Below are positions 10,306 through 20,751 of a stretch of DNA of 25,141 nt, in pieces. Position 1 is the first letter of the stretch, and each line of letters starts with the position of its first letter. Source of the DNA: Macrocybe gigantea (Eukaryota > Basidiomycota > Agaricomycetes > Agaricales > Callistosporiaceae); NCBI GenBank assembly GCA_011319805.1, contig SJRY01000204.1, positions 1-25,141 on the forward strand, written 5' to 3'. The notes below the pieces were generated by a model. It was not told the origin of the DNA and ran no database searches. It saw only the letters and a list, made by a program, of their open reading frames with translations. A program made the translations under genes and the position numbers.

Positions 10306-13183
10306 TCAAAAGATCAGACGGTGACGCTCATAGCCGGGAATGTATAGTTGAGCCTGTCGGAATGTAGTATAGCGAAGCTGTTGGCCATAGGGGTGATGTT
10401 TTCGGGCTGGTCCAGGGTGTTCGAGATGTTGAATACACCAGATATCGGACTGAGAGCGGGGGCGCTTAGAACTCGCAGTTCCAAAGCCACCCACGCGGAA
10501 GTCCAGAGAGGTCACTTGTACCAGCATTAGAGATCTTATTATTATCATTTATAGCAGAGTTAACTTGTTTTCAGATACACGCCACCTTCAAACATACGAT
10601 CTCAGTGTCGTTGTGATAACTGGCGACCCAGAAAAGAGGCATGGTATCCGCAGTCGATGAGGGCATTGTTTCCAGAACATGCGTCCCCCGGTTGACACCG
10701 AACATCTACATGAGTGAGAAGCAGGTGATCAACATGACTCCGAGAGTATATCCGAGATCGGGTGCACCTCTTGAGCATAGTAGGACATCGATTTGACCAC
10801 TCGACTAGCATCATACGTAACGATATCAGGTGTCCACTGATAACTCCCGATGTGCTGGAAACTGAGTAATCGCGCATGACCATGAATATGTCGCAATCGC
10901 GTCAGAACAACTCTGGGCAGACCTTGGCGCATCTAATCAAATCATAGAAAGGATACATCAGGGCTGAGAATCATAAAGAGACCCACACGCGGCGGCGAAT
11001 ACGACATCAGAATTTCTTTCCAGACCAGTCACAAACGCTGCCTCAGCTACTGCCTCTTCAGGAGTGGGATAAGCCAACCGGCCACTGCGCAGGTCGCCGA
11101 GCACATTGGTCTCGTTGGTTGAGGTTACTGCATGGGGATTAGCAAGAAGCGATTGCCTTCGGAAAAAATACTCACAAGCAAATTCCCCTGACGTAGAAAA
11201 AATCAGCGTGTAAATACCGCCGTGTTGTCATAGCTGCCCTGATTTGTACCTATGAAGTATTGAGTGCCGTTCCGCGGATAATCATCAAATATGAAGGCAT
11301 GGCTCGTGAACCACGAAGGTGTGCTATACGTGTGAAAATCGACTGCAGAAGTATGTCGATCAGTTTCAATAGAGTGGAGATAGGATATTGACTGCTCTTT
11401 TTATAAGGGGGATTCAATGCTGTTGAGGGCAAAGTAGTAGCAAGACATTCCAGTTGCGGATACTTTGCGTTGATAGCTGTGACAAAGGCGTTCCAGCAGT
11501 ATGCAGCATATCTAACAATCAAATCGATCAAATTCAACCACTAATTGATTCTTTTCAAGGTTGAACGCATGACGCGGATTGAAACTACAGTTGGTTGAGC
11601 AATAGTGTGATTGAACGATGAAGACGAAGAACACAAGATCAGGCCTGGTCCTCATTACCGCTACCAACTGCGTAAGTTATCGTTCACATTTCCAATGCAA
11701 CCCAGACTCACATTTTGATAAAACGTAACTTATATGGCTCGATGCGGCCTAAACTTGCCCTAAGACGACCTCCTTTCGTAGTCTTGGCGTCGCCAATGAT
11801 GAACTCAATTTCATCCAAGACATCATCGATATAAGGCTTGAGATCCTTTTCGGCCAAGTCGACAGTTCGGAATAATCGGCGACAGCTAATCCCAGACGCC
11901 TAAAATGACATAAAATAGATAAATAACAAGCTAGTTGATTTTTATACCTAAAATGGGCTCCTTATGACAGACGCGCAGAGTAGGTACCGTGCAGAAAAGC
12001 GCAATGTAGTAGTTCTCACTGCCTCTAAGTCTTGAGCCCAGTCCAGAAGGCACTAGTCCAACGTAACTGGTCCATTCTGGCACTCACAAGACCCTCGGTG
12101 TTGGCGTAACCTGAATATCGCTGTTGGCTTCGACATTTGACCGAGACTTCGACAGTGCCAACCCCAGTTTGCGACTCTCCCTGGGCGATTTTCGAGGCTA
12201 AGAAGAGTGGAATCACCAGGAGCGTTCAATATTCTGCGAGGCAGGCGTACGGGCCTATCGTCTCGTTCCACTTCCATCGCCTATCAAAGCTTAGGCCCTG
12301 AGACAGCAATGCAAAAACTTAGGTATTTCGACTGAAACATTTCTTACCTCAAGATTGTTTCCTCCTGGAAACCTCCAGATCGATGGTCGTTATCGTCGGC
12401 TGCAGCTCGAAAGTAAACTTCTTCCAATCTTTAGATATGCCCGTGAGTGTCTTAGATGTAAAGACGGTTCCACGAGTGGATCGCAGAGAGGCAGTGATTG
12501 GGCCAGAAAGGAGTCTGATCTTGCGTAGAAGGAGCCTTTGTAAATCCAATCGTCTTAGACCTTAAGACCTATGCAATGATCAATAGTGTATGGAGCACAA
12601 GTACAACCCAACCGCACCCCAGAAGCCCATACTTTCAAAACCAATAGGACCGCTAACAACCTTAGGGATAGCCACTTTGAGGCTATTTGGCAGAGCCGTT
12701 GAAACACCTTTAGTCTTAGACGTGACTGAAATTCGAGCACCGTTGTACGGTTGCCTGCCGCTAACGAAAAGGGTAAATGAGAACGGAAGCCAAAGATTAA
12801 TTTAGGTTGCACAATTTAGCATTTTGTGTCCCCGGGAGCATCACCTGAAAAGCCCTATTCTGAAGCAGTTCTCCTGCAATGACACGATGAAAGGAGATTC
12901 CTCTCAACTCAAAGAAGTTGTACCGTATACCACCATCGCCACTGAGGATATAGTCAATGCCTTGTACATAGATTCGTAAATCTTACTAGCCTATGGTTAA
13001 CGTCCTGAGTGGCATTGAGCAGTCGATCGCATGTGCTATATCCATCGGTACTTATCTCCTACATGTGTCCATATAGCGTGGACGGAATCGGGTGGTGTAG
13101 CTTCGTGGTCAGGCACAAGTTCAGGGAATCTTTTGGTATGATGGTGAAGCCGGAAGCAGCACAAGGAGGATGCACAAGTTCAT
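10306..13183 (-). pseudogene. Decayed GH51 alpha-L-arabinofuranosidase
   Basis: Fragments in order match fungal GH51 arabinofuranosidases: a hydrophobic start (M at 13183), HPIPSTLYGHM, DVNHSGDGG, ELLQNRAFQ, KGVSTALPNSLKVAIPK, FPGGNNLE, NWGYANTEGL, the acid/base motif GNED, YAAYCWNAFVTAINAKYPQ, the nucleophile region QYFIGEFA, FVTGLERNSDVVFAAA, YQWTPDIVTYDAS and a C-terminal beta domain. It differs from its neighbours because it carries more than single-base losses: a TAA at 12555-12557 (after GLKV), a TAG at the FE position near 13065, and a jump near 12375 from the TITTID segment straight to FPGGNN, which skips about 55 conserved residues. Several exons are tiny (10923-10932, 11176-11187, 11574-11584, 11948-11960, 12991-13004, 12924-12941). 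The 3' end is either 10314 or 10306 depending on frame. Arabinose release from arabinan or arabinoxylan is the ancestral role. Confidence 0.85.
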
Positions 13184-13765
13184 CGAAAAAAACATGATGT
13201 GAAGACGGCATGCAACGGGACACACGGCTCGTTCATATGGGAATCCATTTCTCGCACGGGCCGCCCGGAAGTGCATGTCATGACATTTAGAGCCGCAAAA
13301 GGGCCACTGGACGATGATATTGTGCTCCTGTAGTTAGCTACCTGATTGTGTGTGAACGGCCGAAGTACCACTCTCCACATACTTGGTAAGCCTCTTCATG
13401 GCAAGGCAAAACAAGCAGGTTACAGCGAATACCTAAAATTTCGAAGAAAGGTCCGATTGAATAGCTCAGCCTGAATGCATCTTCACTCTGAGGTTGAGTT
13501 AGTAGCAGGATCTGCATCGTGCAGACTGAACAAAGTTGAATTCGCTGAGGTGGGAAGGTTGGAAACGGGCAATAATTACATAACCATAAAGGCTGATCAC
13601 AAGACCGTGACAGAACGCGTTTTCGGTTATGTTCTGCTAAAATTACTGTCGCATATGACCCGTCTTCTTTACCCAGTCGAACAGAACCAAGCTATTGAAA
13701 CTATCTTCTACATTTCGTCGAAATTGATCCCGGGTTGCTCAGTGATCTCTGTCTCAGGAGTCTGG

Positions 13766-13772
13766 CGGTCCG
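13766..13772. promoter_or_regulatory. CGG-N-CCG motif upstream of the DUF5695 gene
   Basis: CGGTCCG lies about 165 bp upstream of the start codon at 13937, a distance similar to that of the tandem copies before the sugar porter (about 160-180 bp). It is a possible Zn2Cys6 regulator site, inferred only from its form and location. Confidence 0.35.
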
Positions 13773-13836
13773 GTGCCACATGTGTTCCCGTCGCTATTGA
13801 GGAAGCATAGAATTCAACATGCGTTTTTCTATCATG

Positions 13837-13842
13837 TATATA
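13837..13842 (+). promoter_or_regulatory. TATA-like element
   Basis: TATATA lies about 95 bp upstream of the ATG of the DUF5695 gene, a suitable position for a fungal TATA box. Confidence 0.4.
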
Positions 13843-13936
13843 TGTATGCCGTGGCATGTCAATGGCTCAGGACATCCCAGGCAAGTCCTTCGGTTTTGTG
13901 TACCTGCACTCGCTCAACGTTATTTTCTAGATAGTC

Positions 13937-16897
13937 ATGTTGAAGATTCTTATAGGTGCACTGCTTGCATTGCAGGGAGCAGTTGCTCAGCTAGGCTTGA
14001 ACGACGGATTCTTGTCGTTTAATACCACGACCTTTGCCGTGCAACTCGTGAAGGACTCCCAGACCTTGTATTCCCTCAAACCCCGGAGCGGTTCGGGCAC
14101 CTTCGACTTCATTCCTTCGGATAAAATGACATTGCGACAGAACAACGCTCAATATCACTTAGGCGATATCACTTTTCGTGCCCGCAGAGTTGGATCTACT
14201 GCTTGGGTTAATGGTGATACAGCCACCTCGCGTCGAATCGTAGCCGCTCTTCCCACCTCAGGAAACACACTCGCTGCAGCGAACCTTGCCCCTACTCTTC
14301 CTTCAACGTCCTTGCTCAATATCACGAGACGTTGGGTCGTCGAAAACAACGTTCTGCAGCTGCTCTTTGACATAACCAATTCTCAGTCGGTAGCGGTAGA
14401 AATCGGTGCCCTCGGCATTCCTTTGGAGTTCAACAATGTGCGCCGCATTATTTTCTCTTATATTTCCTGTCTGACTGCGGTTAGATTTTCACCGACAGGA
14501 CCGCCTCACAAACGAATGAGGGTTGCAGCTTGTTCGACCCTTACATTGGGCAAGACGCTGGTTACGTGCAGGTTACCCCTCTGCTTGGTACTCTCCCCCT
14601 TTAGTGGTACTCCCTGTTGGCAAGTCCCCGTTGGAAGGTTGGAGATTTCTCCCGGAATCGACGTCATCAAATCCCTTCTACCAATCGCAGACATTCGAAG
14701 GACTGTATGAGTGGCAGTTCCATACCCTTGCCTATGCCCAGAATGAGTGGTCCAGGGTCACGCCATGGAACGCCGCCACGTCAGTTACTTTGCAACCAGG
14801 TCAAACACGCACTTACGGTGTCCAATTCCGACTCGCATCTTCCATTCGAAACATTGAGGATGCTGTTCGAAGTGCCAATCGCCCCGTCGCTCTCGGAATA
14901 CCTGGATTCATCCTTCCAACGGATCAGCTCGGGAAGCTGTTCTTGAACTATTCATCCACCGTACAGTCTATTGATGTCAGTCCTTCCGGCGCTTTGACGT
15001 GGACGACAAACTCGGACTCTAAAACGCCTGGTTGGGCAGGCTACACTATTACAGCTCATACGTGGGGCCGTGCTCGCTTGTCTATTACCTACGCTGATGG
15101 AACGCTACAAACTGTTCACTATTACGTGACGAAGGGCGCTACCCAGGTTATCGGGGACTTGGGCAATTTCTTGACCACTTCTCAGTGGTTCAACTCGACG
15201 ACAGATCCCTTCCGTAGATCACCGGCTGTTATCAGCTATGACAGGGAAGTGAATGCCATTGTAAAGGACGACCCAAGGGCATGGATTCCTGGACTGAGTG
15301 ATGAAGCAGGTGCGGGCGCGTGGCTTGCAGCCTCCATGAAACAATATGCGCAGCCAAATGCTGCCGAAGTCGCGAAAATGGAGCAGTTCGCCACTCAGGT
15401 ATTGCGGGGATCTGTCCAGAATACAGACGGTGAGCTATTGTCTTTTTCGCTGGTTATTGTAGTGTGGCTGCTCATTCCGCGACTCAGGCACGGTCAAGAA
15501 GGTATGAGTTCGCAGGTAGTACCCATGGCTCTGAACTAACAAACCAAAACAACAGTCTGTATATTACTACCAACCCGATCTATTGCCTACCTATCCTTAT
15601 CCCAGTAACATCAACTGGGGCAACTGGTGGTCATGGAATAGAGCTGCATCCTTCGCAACTGACCGTGCCTACGACTACGTACACGTCACGGCCGCTTATT
15701 GGGCACTTTACCGAGTTGCCAGAAATTATCCCGCCTTGGTGAAAACGCAGACATGGCAGTGGTATCTGAATCAAGCCGTTCTAACCGTCGTCACTATGAC
15801 CAACGGACGTGTCGGATTCGCTAACGTCGGACTTATGGGTGAAACGGTTTATCGCCTGCTTCTCGACGACCTAAAGCGTGAAGGCCTGACTTCGAACGCG
15901 ACTTTGGTAGAGAGCAGGATGAAAGCGCGTGAAACGATCTGGGCTGGCCAGAGATACCCGTGAGTATCACGGATCAGCTAGCCCATCTATTGTCTTACCT
16001 ACGATCCCAGATTTGGTTCAGAAATGGCCTGGGACTCGACGGGACAAGAAGGCGTATATGCATGGGCCAAATATTTCAATGATACAACAACTGCCACTAA
16101 TGCGCTAAATTCCATTTTGGCGTACGAACCACTAATTCCCCACTGGGGTTACAATGGCAACGCCAGGCGCTACTGGTGAGTCACGATTCGGTCAACATTG
16201 AAAATCTGATCACGGACACAATGATAGGGACAATGTTTACGGAGGGAAGCTGCAACGAATTGAGCGGCAGATACATCATTACGGCAGCGGCCTCAATTCT
16301 TTGCCCCTCATATCTGCATTCCAATCCTCCCCGACTGATTATTATCTCCTACGTCTTGCATACGGGGGTTTGAGTGGGCCCATGTCCAATATCGATCAGA
16401 GCGGATTTGCATCCGCCTCCTTCCATTCTTTTGCCGACACTTTGAAGTGGGACGGCTACTCTGGCGACTATGGCCCAAACTTCTCCGGACATGCTATGGG
16501 CATTGGTGCCTACATCGTCAATCATCCCGACTTCGGCTGGCAGGCGTTTGGCGGCAACGTGCTTTCCACTTCGCCCACCGTGCAGGTGCAAGTCCGCGAT
16601 CCGGTCAGGCGTCGCGTCTACCTCGCCACCCTTGGTGCGCTTTTGACGCTGGACGCCGGTGCGTTTTCGACCATAAATCTGGATCCCTCTGCAAGAAGAG
16701 TGGTTGTTACAATCACGCCTACTCCCGATGGCGTATCGGGTGCTGCGAGTGCTCCAAATGGACGATTACTCGTCGAGCAGAAAGCCACCGTCTCTGGAGT
16801 TTCGGCTCTCAAACCAACCACCTCCCTTACAGTTGATGCCGGAGCATTTGTCATTCCGTTCGTTTCTGGACAAGGGACGGTTACCTTACAAGGATGA
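13937..16897 (+). CDS. Large secreted DUF5695-type protein
   Basis: The protein begins with a signal peptide (MLKILIGALLALQGAVAQ) followed by LGLNDGFLSFNTTTFAVQLV, which I recognise as the opening of fungal DUF5695 proteins, a secreted family without an assigned reaction that I know of. Exons are 13937-14437, 14485-15429, 15488-15501 (14 nt), 15556-15959, 16011-16175 and 16228-16897; introns are 47-58 nt. One C is missing from the run at 14595-14599; with it the coding length is 2700 nt (899 residues). An N-terminal beta-rich part is followed by a helical part with many Trp/Tyr (SEMAWDSTGQEGVYAW, HWGYNGNARRYWDN), suggesting an alpha/alpha-barrel hydrolase-like fold, and a beta-rich C-terminal module. 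It is convergent with the sugar porter, with 97 bp between stops. A glycoside-acting role is inference from fold impression and neighbours. Confidence 0.75.
15488..15501 (+). other. 14-nt micro-exon of the DUF5695 gene
   Basis: The intron 15430-15487 (GTGAGC...CTCAG, 58 nt) and the intron 15502-15555 (GTATGA...AACAG, 54 nt) enclose 14 coding bases. Joined to their neighbours they read D-G-T-V-K-K followed by SVYYYQPD. The alternative acceptor at 15461-15462 would make a 33-nt intron and put the next exon out of frame. Confidence 0.75.
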
Positions 16898-16994
16898 ATT
16901 TCATTTTTCTTGCTACCATGGATTGTCTAGCTGCTCAAAAACGTGAATTTCGGTGACGATATCGTGATTCACATTGCGTTCAAATTACAGCGTG

Positions 16995-19652
16995 TCACGC
17001 CTGGCTAACATCCGCTTTCTCGTTACTTTCTCTGGCATTGCTTTCTGCCTCATGCTTTCGACGGAGCTCATCAGTGAGGTGAGGCTTCCATCCTGCCGAG
17101 TTCCATGGCTTGATGCCGGAACGGTACATTTCATCCACCTGAAGCACCGTCAGTGCCTGAACCGGGCAAAGTGAATCCATTTACCTCTTCCAAACTAAGA
17201 CCTTTCGTCTCCGGGATGAACAGGTAAACGTACACATAACCAAACAACAGCATGCCGAAGAAAATCATCAGGATGAGTGGACCTATGCTGTGGATTGCAC
17301 AGCTCTTGTCAGGTGCTGCGAAAAGGTTATGCAATCTGACTTACTGGGCCGCTATTCTAGGCGCGAAGAAAGACAGGAGGAAATTCCAGATCCTTTTGCG
17401 GAGACTGAGCTATGATGTGGTCGATGGATATCACAGAAGGTATCATACCAATTGGTCGCGCTGCCCAATGCGATGCTTTTCGGACGGACACGCAGTGGGA
17501 AGGACTCTCCAAGATACACCCAGCTGTATAACGTTGGATCAGGATTTTCGGACAATTCACGATATTACATTGTACTGCTCACGGCGTAGGGCCCCAGAAG
17601 ATCGCGAACGAGAACACATGGAGGACCGCAAATGCGATCAGTGTGTCACCTTGTCTATGTGATCAGCCATGATACACCTGAGACTCAGAGTTCACTTTCA
17701 TCGTACCTCCTCGTTTATTCCGTGACGTCAGCAACTCTTTTGGCGTTCCTGACGGCGCCAGTGTGTAATGTCCAACCAGCCCGGCCTGAAAGAAGCTGCA
17801 TAAATATATTGTAACTGTTAATGATGTATAAATAACTTACAATGATAGAGCAAGCCGCCTCCAAAAGCGCCCCAGTCAGAAGAGACTGAAAAAACGTCAG
17901 CCATCAGTGATACAGCATGCATACACTTGAGACGAACACGACGGCGTCCCCAGGTCTCAATCAAGTACTGGAAGCATGAATTGAATCAATTCAAAATATC
18001 CGGATTCCGAAAGCGCGCATAGATTTACCAGAGCTGGAACTGTGCCAACCACGGAGACGGCTCCAAGAATGACCTGGATAACGTATGGAGACAACCTCCA
18101 TGTGTGCAATAAGCGAAATTGCCTTTTGCATAAAGATTAGGAACTCACTCAGTTCCTGCACTCTGGAAGAATGTATCGCCGTAATAGTCTGGCATGGAAG
18201 GGGTCAGGAGCGTGCCAGACGTCAGGGACAAGCATACCGTACAATAGAAATTCTGCCCGTTAAGTTGCTGAATAAATTGAAGCATCATCCCATTTCCGGT
18301 GCGTTTCCACAGGTTGTTTCTGGTGGAGAAACATTCGGCCCATGTTGCTTTTCCACCTTCATTTTCAGCGTGGATGCCAAAATCGAGCTCCTCGATGATA
18401 TCGTCGACAAGAGCATCGTCTTCAGGGACACCGTTCAGCTCCGCGACGACTTGGCGGGCTTTTTCGCGTTTGCCGGTCCCCAAGAGGTGTCGACTAAAGG
18501 TAATGTGATTAGCTCAAACGTCGCGGCGACACCAAAAATGCACGTACGGCGATTCGGGAAGGAAGAATATACCCGAAAGCAGAATAAGACCCCATACCAT
18601 TTGGAGGCCGACAGGGATACGCCACGACGCTGAGTTGCGGAGATGGTGGGTCGCGAGGTCAAGAACATAGCTAAGGAAAAGCCTTGAAGTTTGTCAGTGC
18701 AATATGCTTATAAGCCAGCGCTGTGAATATGCACCCGACGATGATCTGTAGTTGGTATAATACCAATAAAGTGCCTCTTAATGCTTTTGGTGACGTTTCG
18801 CCATTGTAAAGCCTGAATTTGCCACGTCAACCTTAGAGTACAATATCCTAAACTGTTCTACGAACGGCACAATAGCTTCACGAAGAGTCAGCCACCGGAA
18901 TACTGCAGCAAAAGAAAATAACCTACCTGACAACGCTCCCACCCCGAGTCCAGCGATGAATCGTCCTATCGTAATCTGGGCGATAGAAAATTCTGTGCCT
19001 GTCTGGATCGCCACTCCTATGGTGAAAATTGCCGACCAGATAAGAATAGAGCCGCGACGACCAAATCGGTCGGATGTGAAAGCTTGTCCCAGGGCACCGC
19101 TACAGGGAATGAGAGATGGTTACAATCATGCAGGCTGACAACATACACGAATGTCCTGAGGAGCGAACAGATCCATCAGTGACACAGTACCATGAGTTTT
19201 TTCTGACATCATACCCAGCCGACAACAGAGACGTGATGATGGATTGTCTCGAGCTGGACAAGAACATTGTTCCATCATCTCTCCTTTCACCAAACCGATT
19301 GATGAAATCTGGCATGATTAGGCATCCCTAACACGGCAAAGGATTCACTACGGGTGTGTGAATCGCGCACGCTCTACAACTGACCGAAATGACACCAATG
19401 TCATATCCAAATAGAAAACCTGAGGTGGGGTGGAAGGTCCTGAAACCGTGTATTAGAACAAACAGATATCAAATACTGGTGCATAGACCTACAGAGCGTT
19501 TCATTTGACAACGTGACGCGTTTACCTCCTGTTGAGCGCAGTAGAAAGGGTACAGTAAATGCAATAATACAAGGACATAGATTGGACATACCGAACGCGA
19601 TAAATATCGCAAGGACGATTGCTCTATTATTCGTTGGGACCGCTCTCGCCAT
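16995..19652 (-). CDS. MFS sugar porter with 20 exons
   Basis: A 12-helix plasma-membrane sugar transporter of the major facilitator superfamily. All signature motifs are present: FLFGYDIGVISG, DRFGRRGS, RFIAGLGVG, YNGETSPKALRG, LPESPRHLLG, FIQQLNGQNFYYYYGD, ETWGRRR, WVYLGESFPLRVR and PETKGLSLEEVDEMY. Exons (5' to 3'): 19592-19652, 19526-19528, 19385-19419, 19215-19327, 19147-19155, 18927-19099, 18866-18875, 18720-18812, 18548-18670, 18243-18493, 18149-18188, 18029-18095, 17938-17967, 17841-17885, 17696-17785, 17583-17649, 17449-17523, 17345-17392, 17185-17287, 16995-17138. One G is missing at the start of the exon 17583-17649; with it the sum is 1581 nt (526 residues), the normal size. The intron 18671-18719 starts with GC. 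The substrate cannot be read from the sequence; a plant-wall sugar is suggested by the neighbours. Confidence 0.92.
18866..18875 (-). other. 10-nt micro-exon of the sugar porter
   Basis: Flanking introns are 18876-18926 (51 nt) and 18813-18865 (53 nt), both GT-AG. The ten bases complete S-A-I-V-P-L-Y-N-G-E, joining the end of helix 4 (GLGVGALS) to the conserved loop before SPKALRG. Without them both the frame and the motif are lost. Confidence 0.88.
19147..19155 (-). other. 9-nt micro-exon of the sugar porter
   Basis: The bases GACATTCGT lie between introns 19156-19214 (59 nt) and 19100-19146 (47 nt). They complete S-A-G-T-F-V-G-A-L, the usual helix-2 sequence of sugar porters. Nine bases do not change the frame, so the support is motif homology and good splice signals on both sides. 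Confidence 0.82.
19526..19528 (-). other. Candidate 3-nt micro-exon of the sugar porter
   Basis: The bases GAG sit between CAACAG and GTAAAC. Including them gives F-G-G-F-L-F-G-Y-D, the strongly conserved double Gly before FLFGYD; omitting them gives F-G-F-L-F and one 172-nt intron, far longer than the others here. The flanking introns would be 63 and 106 nt. The frame is not affected either way, so this remains a candidate. Confidence 0.5.
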
Positions 19653-20751
19653 AATTCGTATTCCACGCCGAAATGTGGGACCAAAATGTAGAGAAGAGAA
19701 GCAGAAGGGTCACACAACCGATCTTGGATTCCTGATGTTTTAAGAAGAGCGCTTCTCCACGTCCGGGGTAAACAGTCGATGGAAGAGAGTACGAATCTAT
19801 CAGGTGATGACAGTCGGTCCGCCAGTCGGTCCGGGTGCGGACATGTTCAAAATAGGAGTATCCGAACGAGAACAAGAGAAACTTCAAAACTCTTCGAAGT
19901 CTCAAATCTTGGGGTTCGTCCGCCAAACTTGTGCTAGAGGGGCCCATGACATGACGTTTCCTATGGTCCAAGCCCAAAAAACTAAGTAGGCCGCTGCAGG
20001 TTCCAATAAGGCCAGGCCCAAGACGGGTGGATGCGGATTTAAAAGGACGAGAACATGTCATTTTCTCAGACACGGCCAACTCCTGGGCGCAAAAACCTCG
20101 GACACTGTATGGTTTAAATAGTTTTAGCTGAGGTGACATACCAACGCGAACGGCATTGCCGCAATAACGACCGGCGGCGTGGAGGCGGCAATGGGTAAGT
20201 TGGAGCAGCAGGACGACGCGGGAGGTATGTGCTAAACTGCACATGTGACACGTCAAGGACCCAAGTCAAGCGATCGCGAGAAAAGCGTTGTGTTCGTCGA
20301 AAAGACAGCCTCACAGTTGGCGAATCGACATTTGCGGAGCCGCTTCATGACCATTTGCACTTGTTATATGCACCCTGTTCTCGATAGGCGTTTTTTCAAC
20401 GACAGATATTAATTCCTGTGGGTTGAAATTTTAGACCCGCATCAGACTTGAGCGACTGACCGTTTCGGATGTCTGCAATGTTCAGTGCCTACTAGTGCAC
20501 ATGTACATGGGCTGTAGCCTATGTACGGTACAGAAATGTCATTGGGAAAAGGTCGAAGAATGTCCGTTTGTGTATTGGCGGGCGTCATGGTGAGTGGCAA
20601 ACCGAACTTTATGCCAACCGAACACAAAAGGGCTGAAAAGACATGAAAAGTAAAAGATATGTCCGGATTTCCTGGCAAGCAAAAATCATGCAAGGCGAAA
20701 CTAGAAATAAGTAGCATGGTGCTGATCATCATCCGACGACGTTTGCCCGGG
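19653..20751. other. Upstream region of the sugar porter and 3' flank of the membrane-protein gene
   Basis: About 1.1 kb without a supported gene. The 209-codon minus-strand open frame 19627-20256 overlaps the transporter start in another frame and has no motif or codon support. The tandem CGG-N-CCG element at 19810-19833 is the only clear structure. Confidence 0.55.
19810..19833. promoter_or_regulatory. Tandem 12-bp repeat with two CGG-N-CCG sites upstream of the sugar porter
   Basis: Two adjacent 12-mers (19810-19821 and 19822-19833) share the core CAGTCGGTCCG and differ only in their first base. Each contains CGGTCCG, an inverted CGG pair spaced by one base. They lie about 160-180 bp upstream of the transporter start codon. 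Two identical sites in tandem at this distance are a good candidate for binding of a Zn2Cys6 regulator; the regulator is not in the window. Confidence 0.5.

Larger units (their letters stand above)
13184..13936. other. Shared upstream region of the GH51 and DUF5695 genes
   Basis: These 753 bp lie between two divergent genes and could serve both. A 111-codon open frame (13475-13810, plus strand) shows no motif and is treated as chance. A CGG-N-CCG motif is at 13766-13772 and a TATA-like element at 13837-13842. Confidence 0.5.

Noticed and set aside
12555..12557. Stop-codon reassignment or RNA editing as an explanation for TAA in GH51 and dynactin
   Set aside because: Only two isolated TAA cases, one of them in a gene that is decayed anyway, and TAA is used as a normal stop elsewhere (for example 3833-3835).
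13475..13810. 111-codon plus-strand open frame between GH51 and DUF5695
   Set aside because: No recognisable motif, no secretion signal and a low-support start; treated as chance.
19627..20256. 209-codon minus-strand open frame upstream of the sugar porter
   Set aside because: It overlaps the transporter start in another frame, has no signal, domain or splice support, and contains the tandem regulatory repeat.
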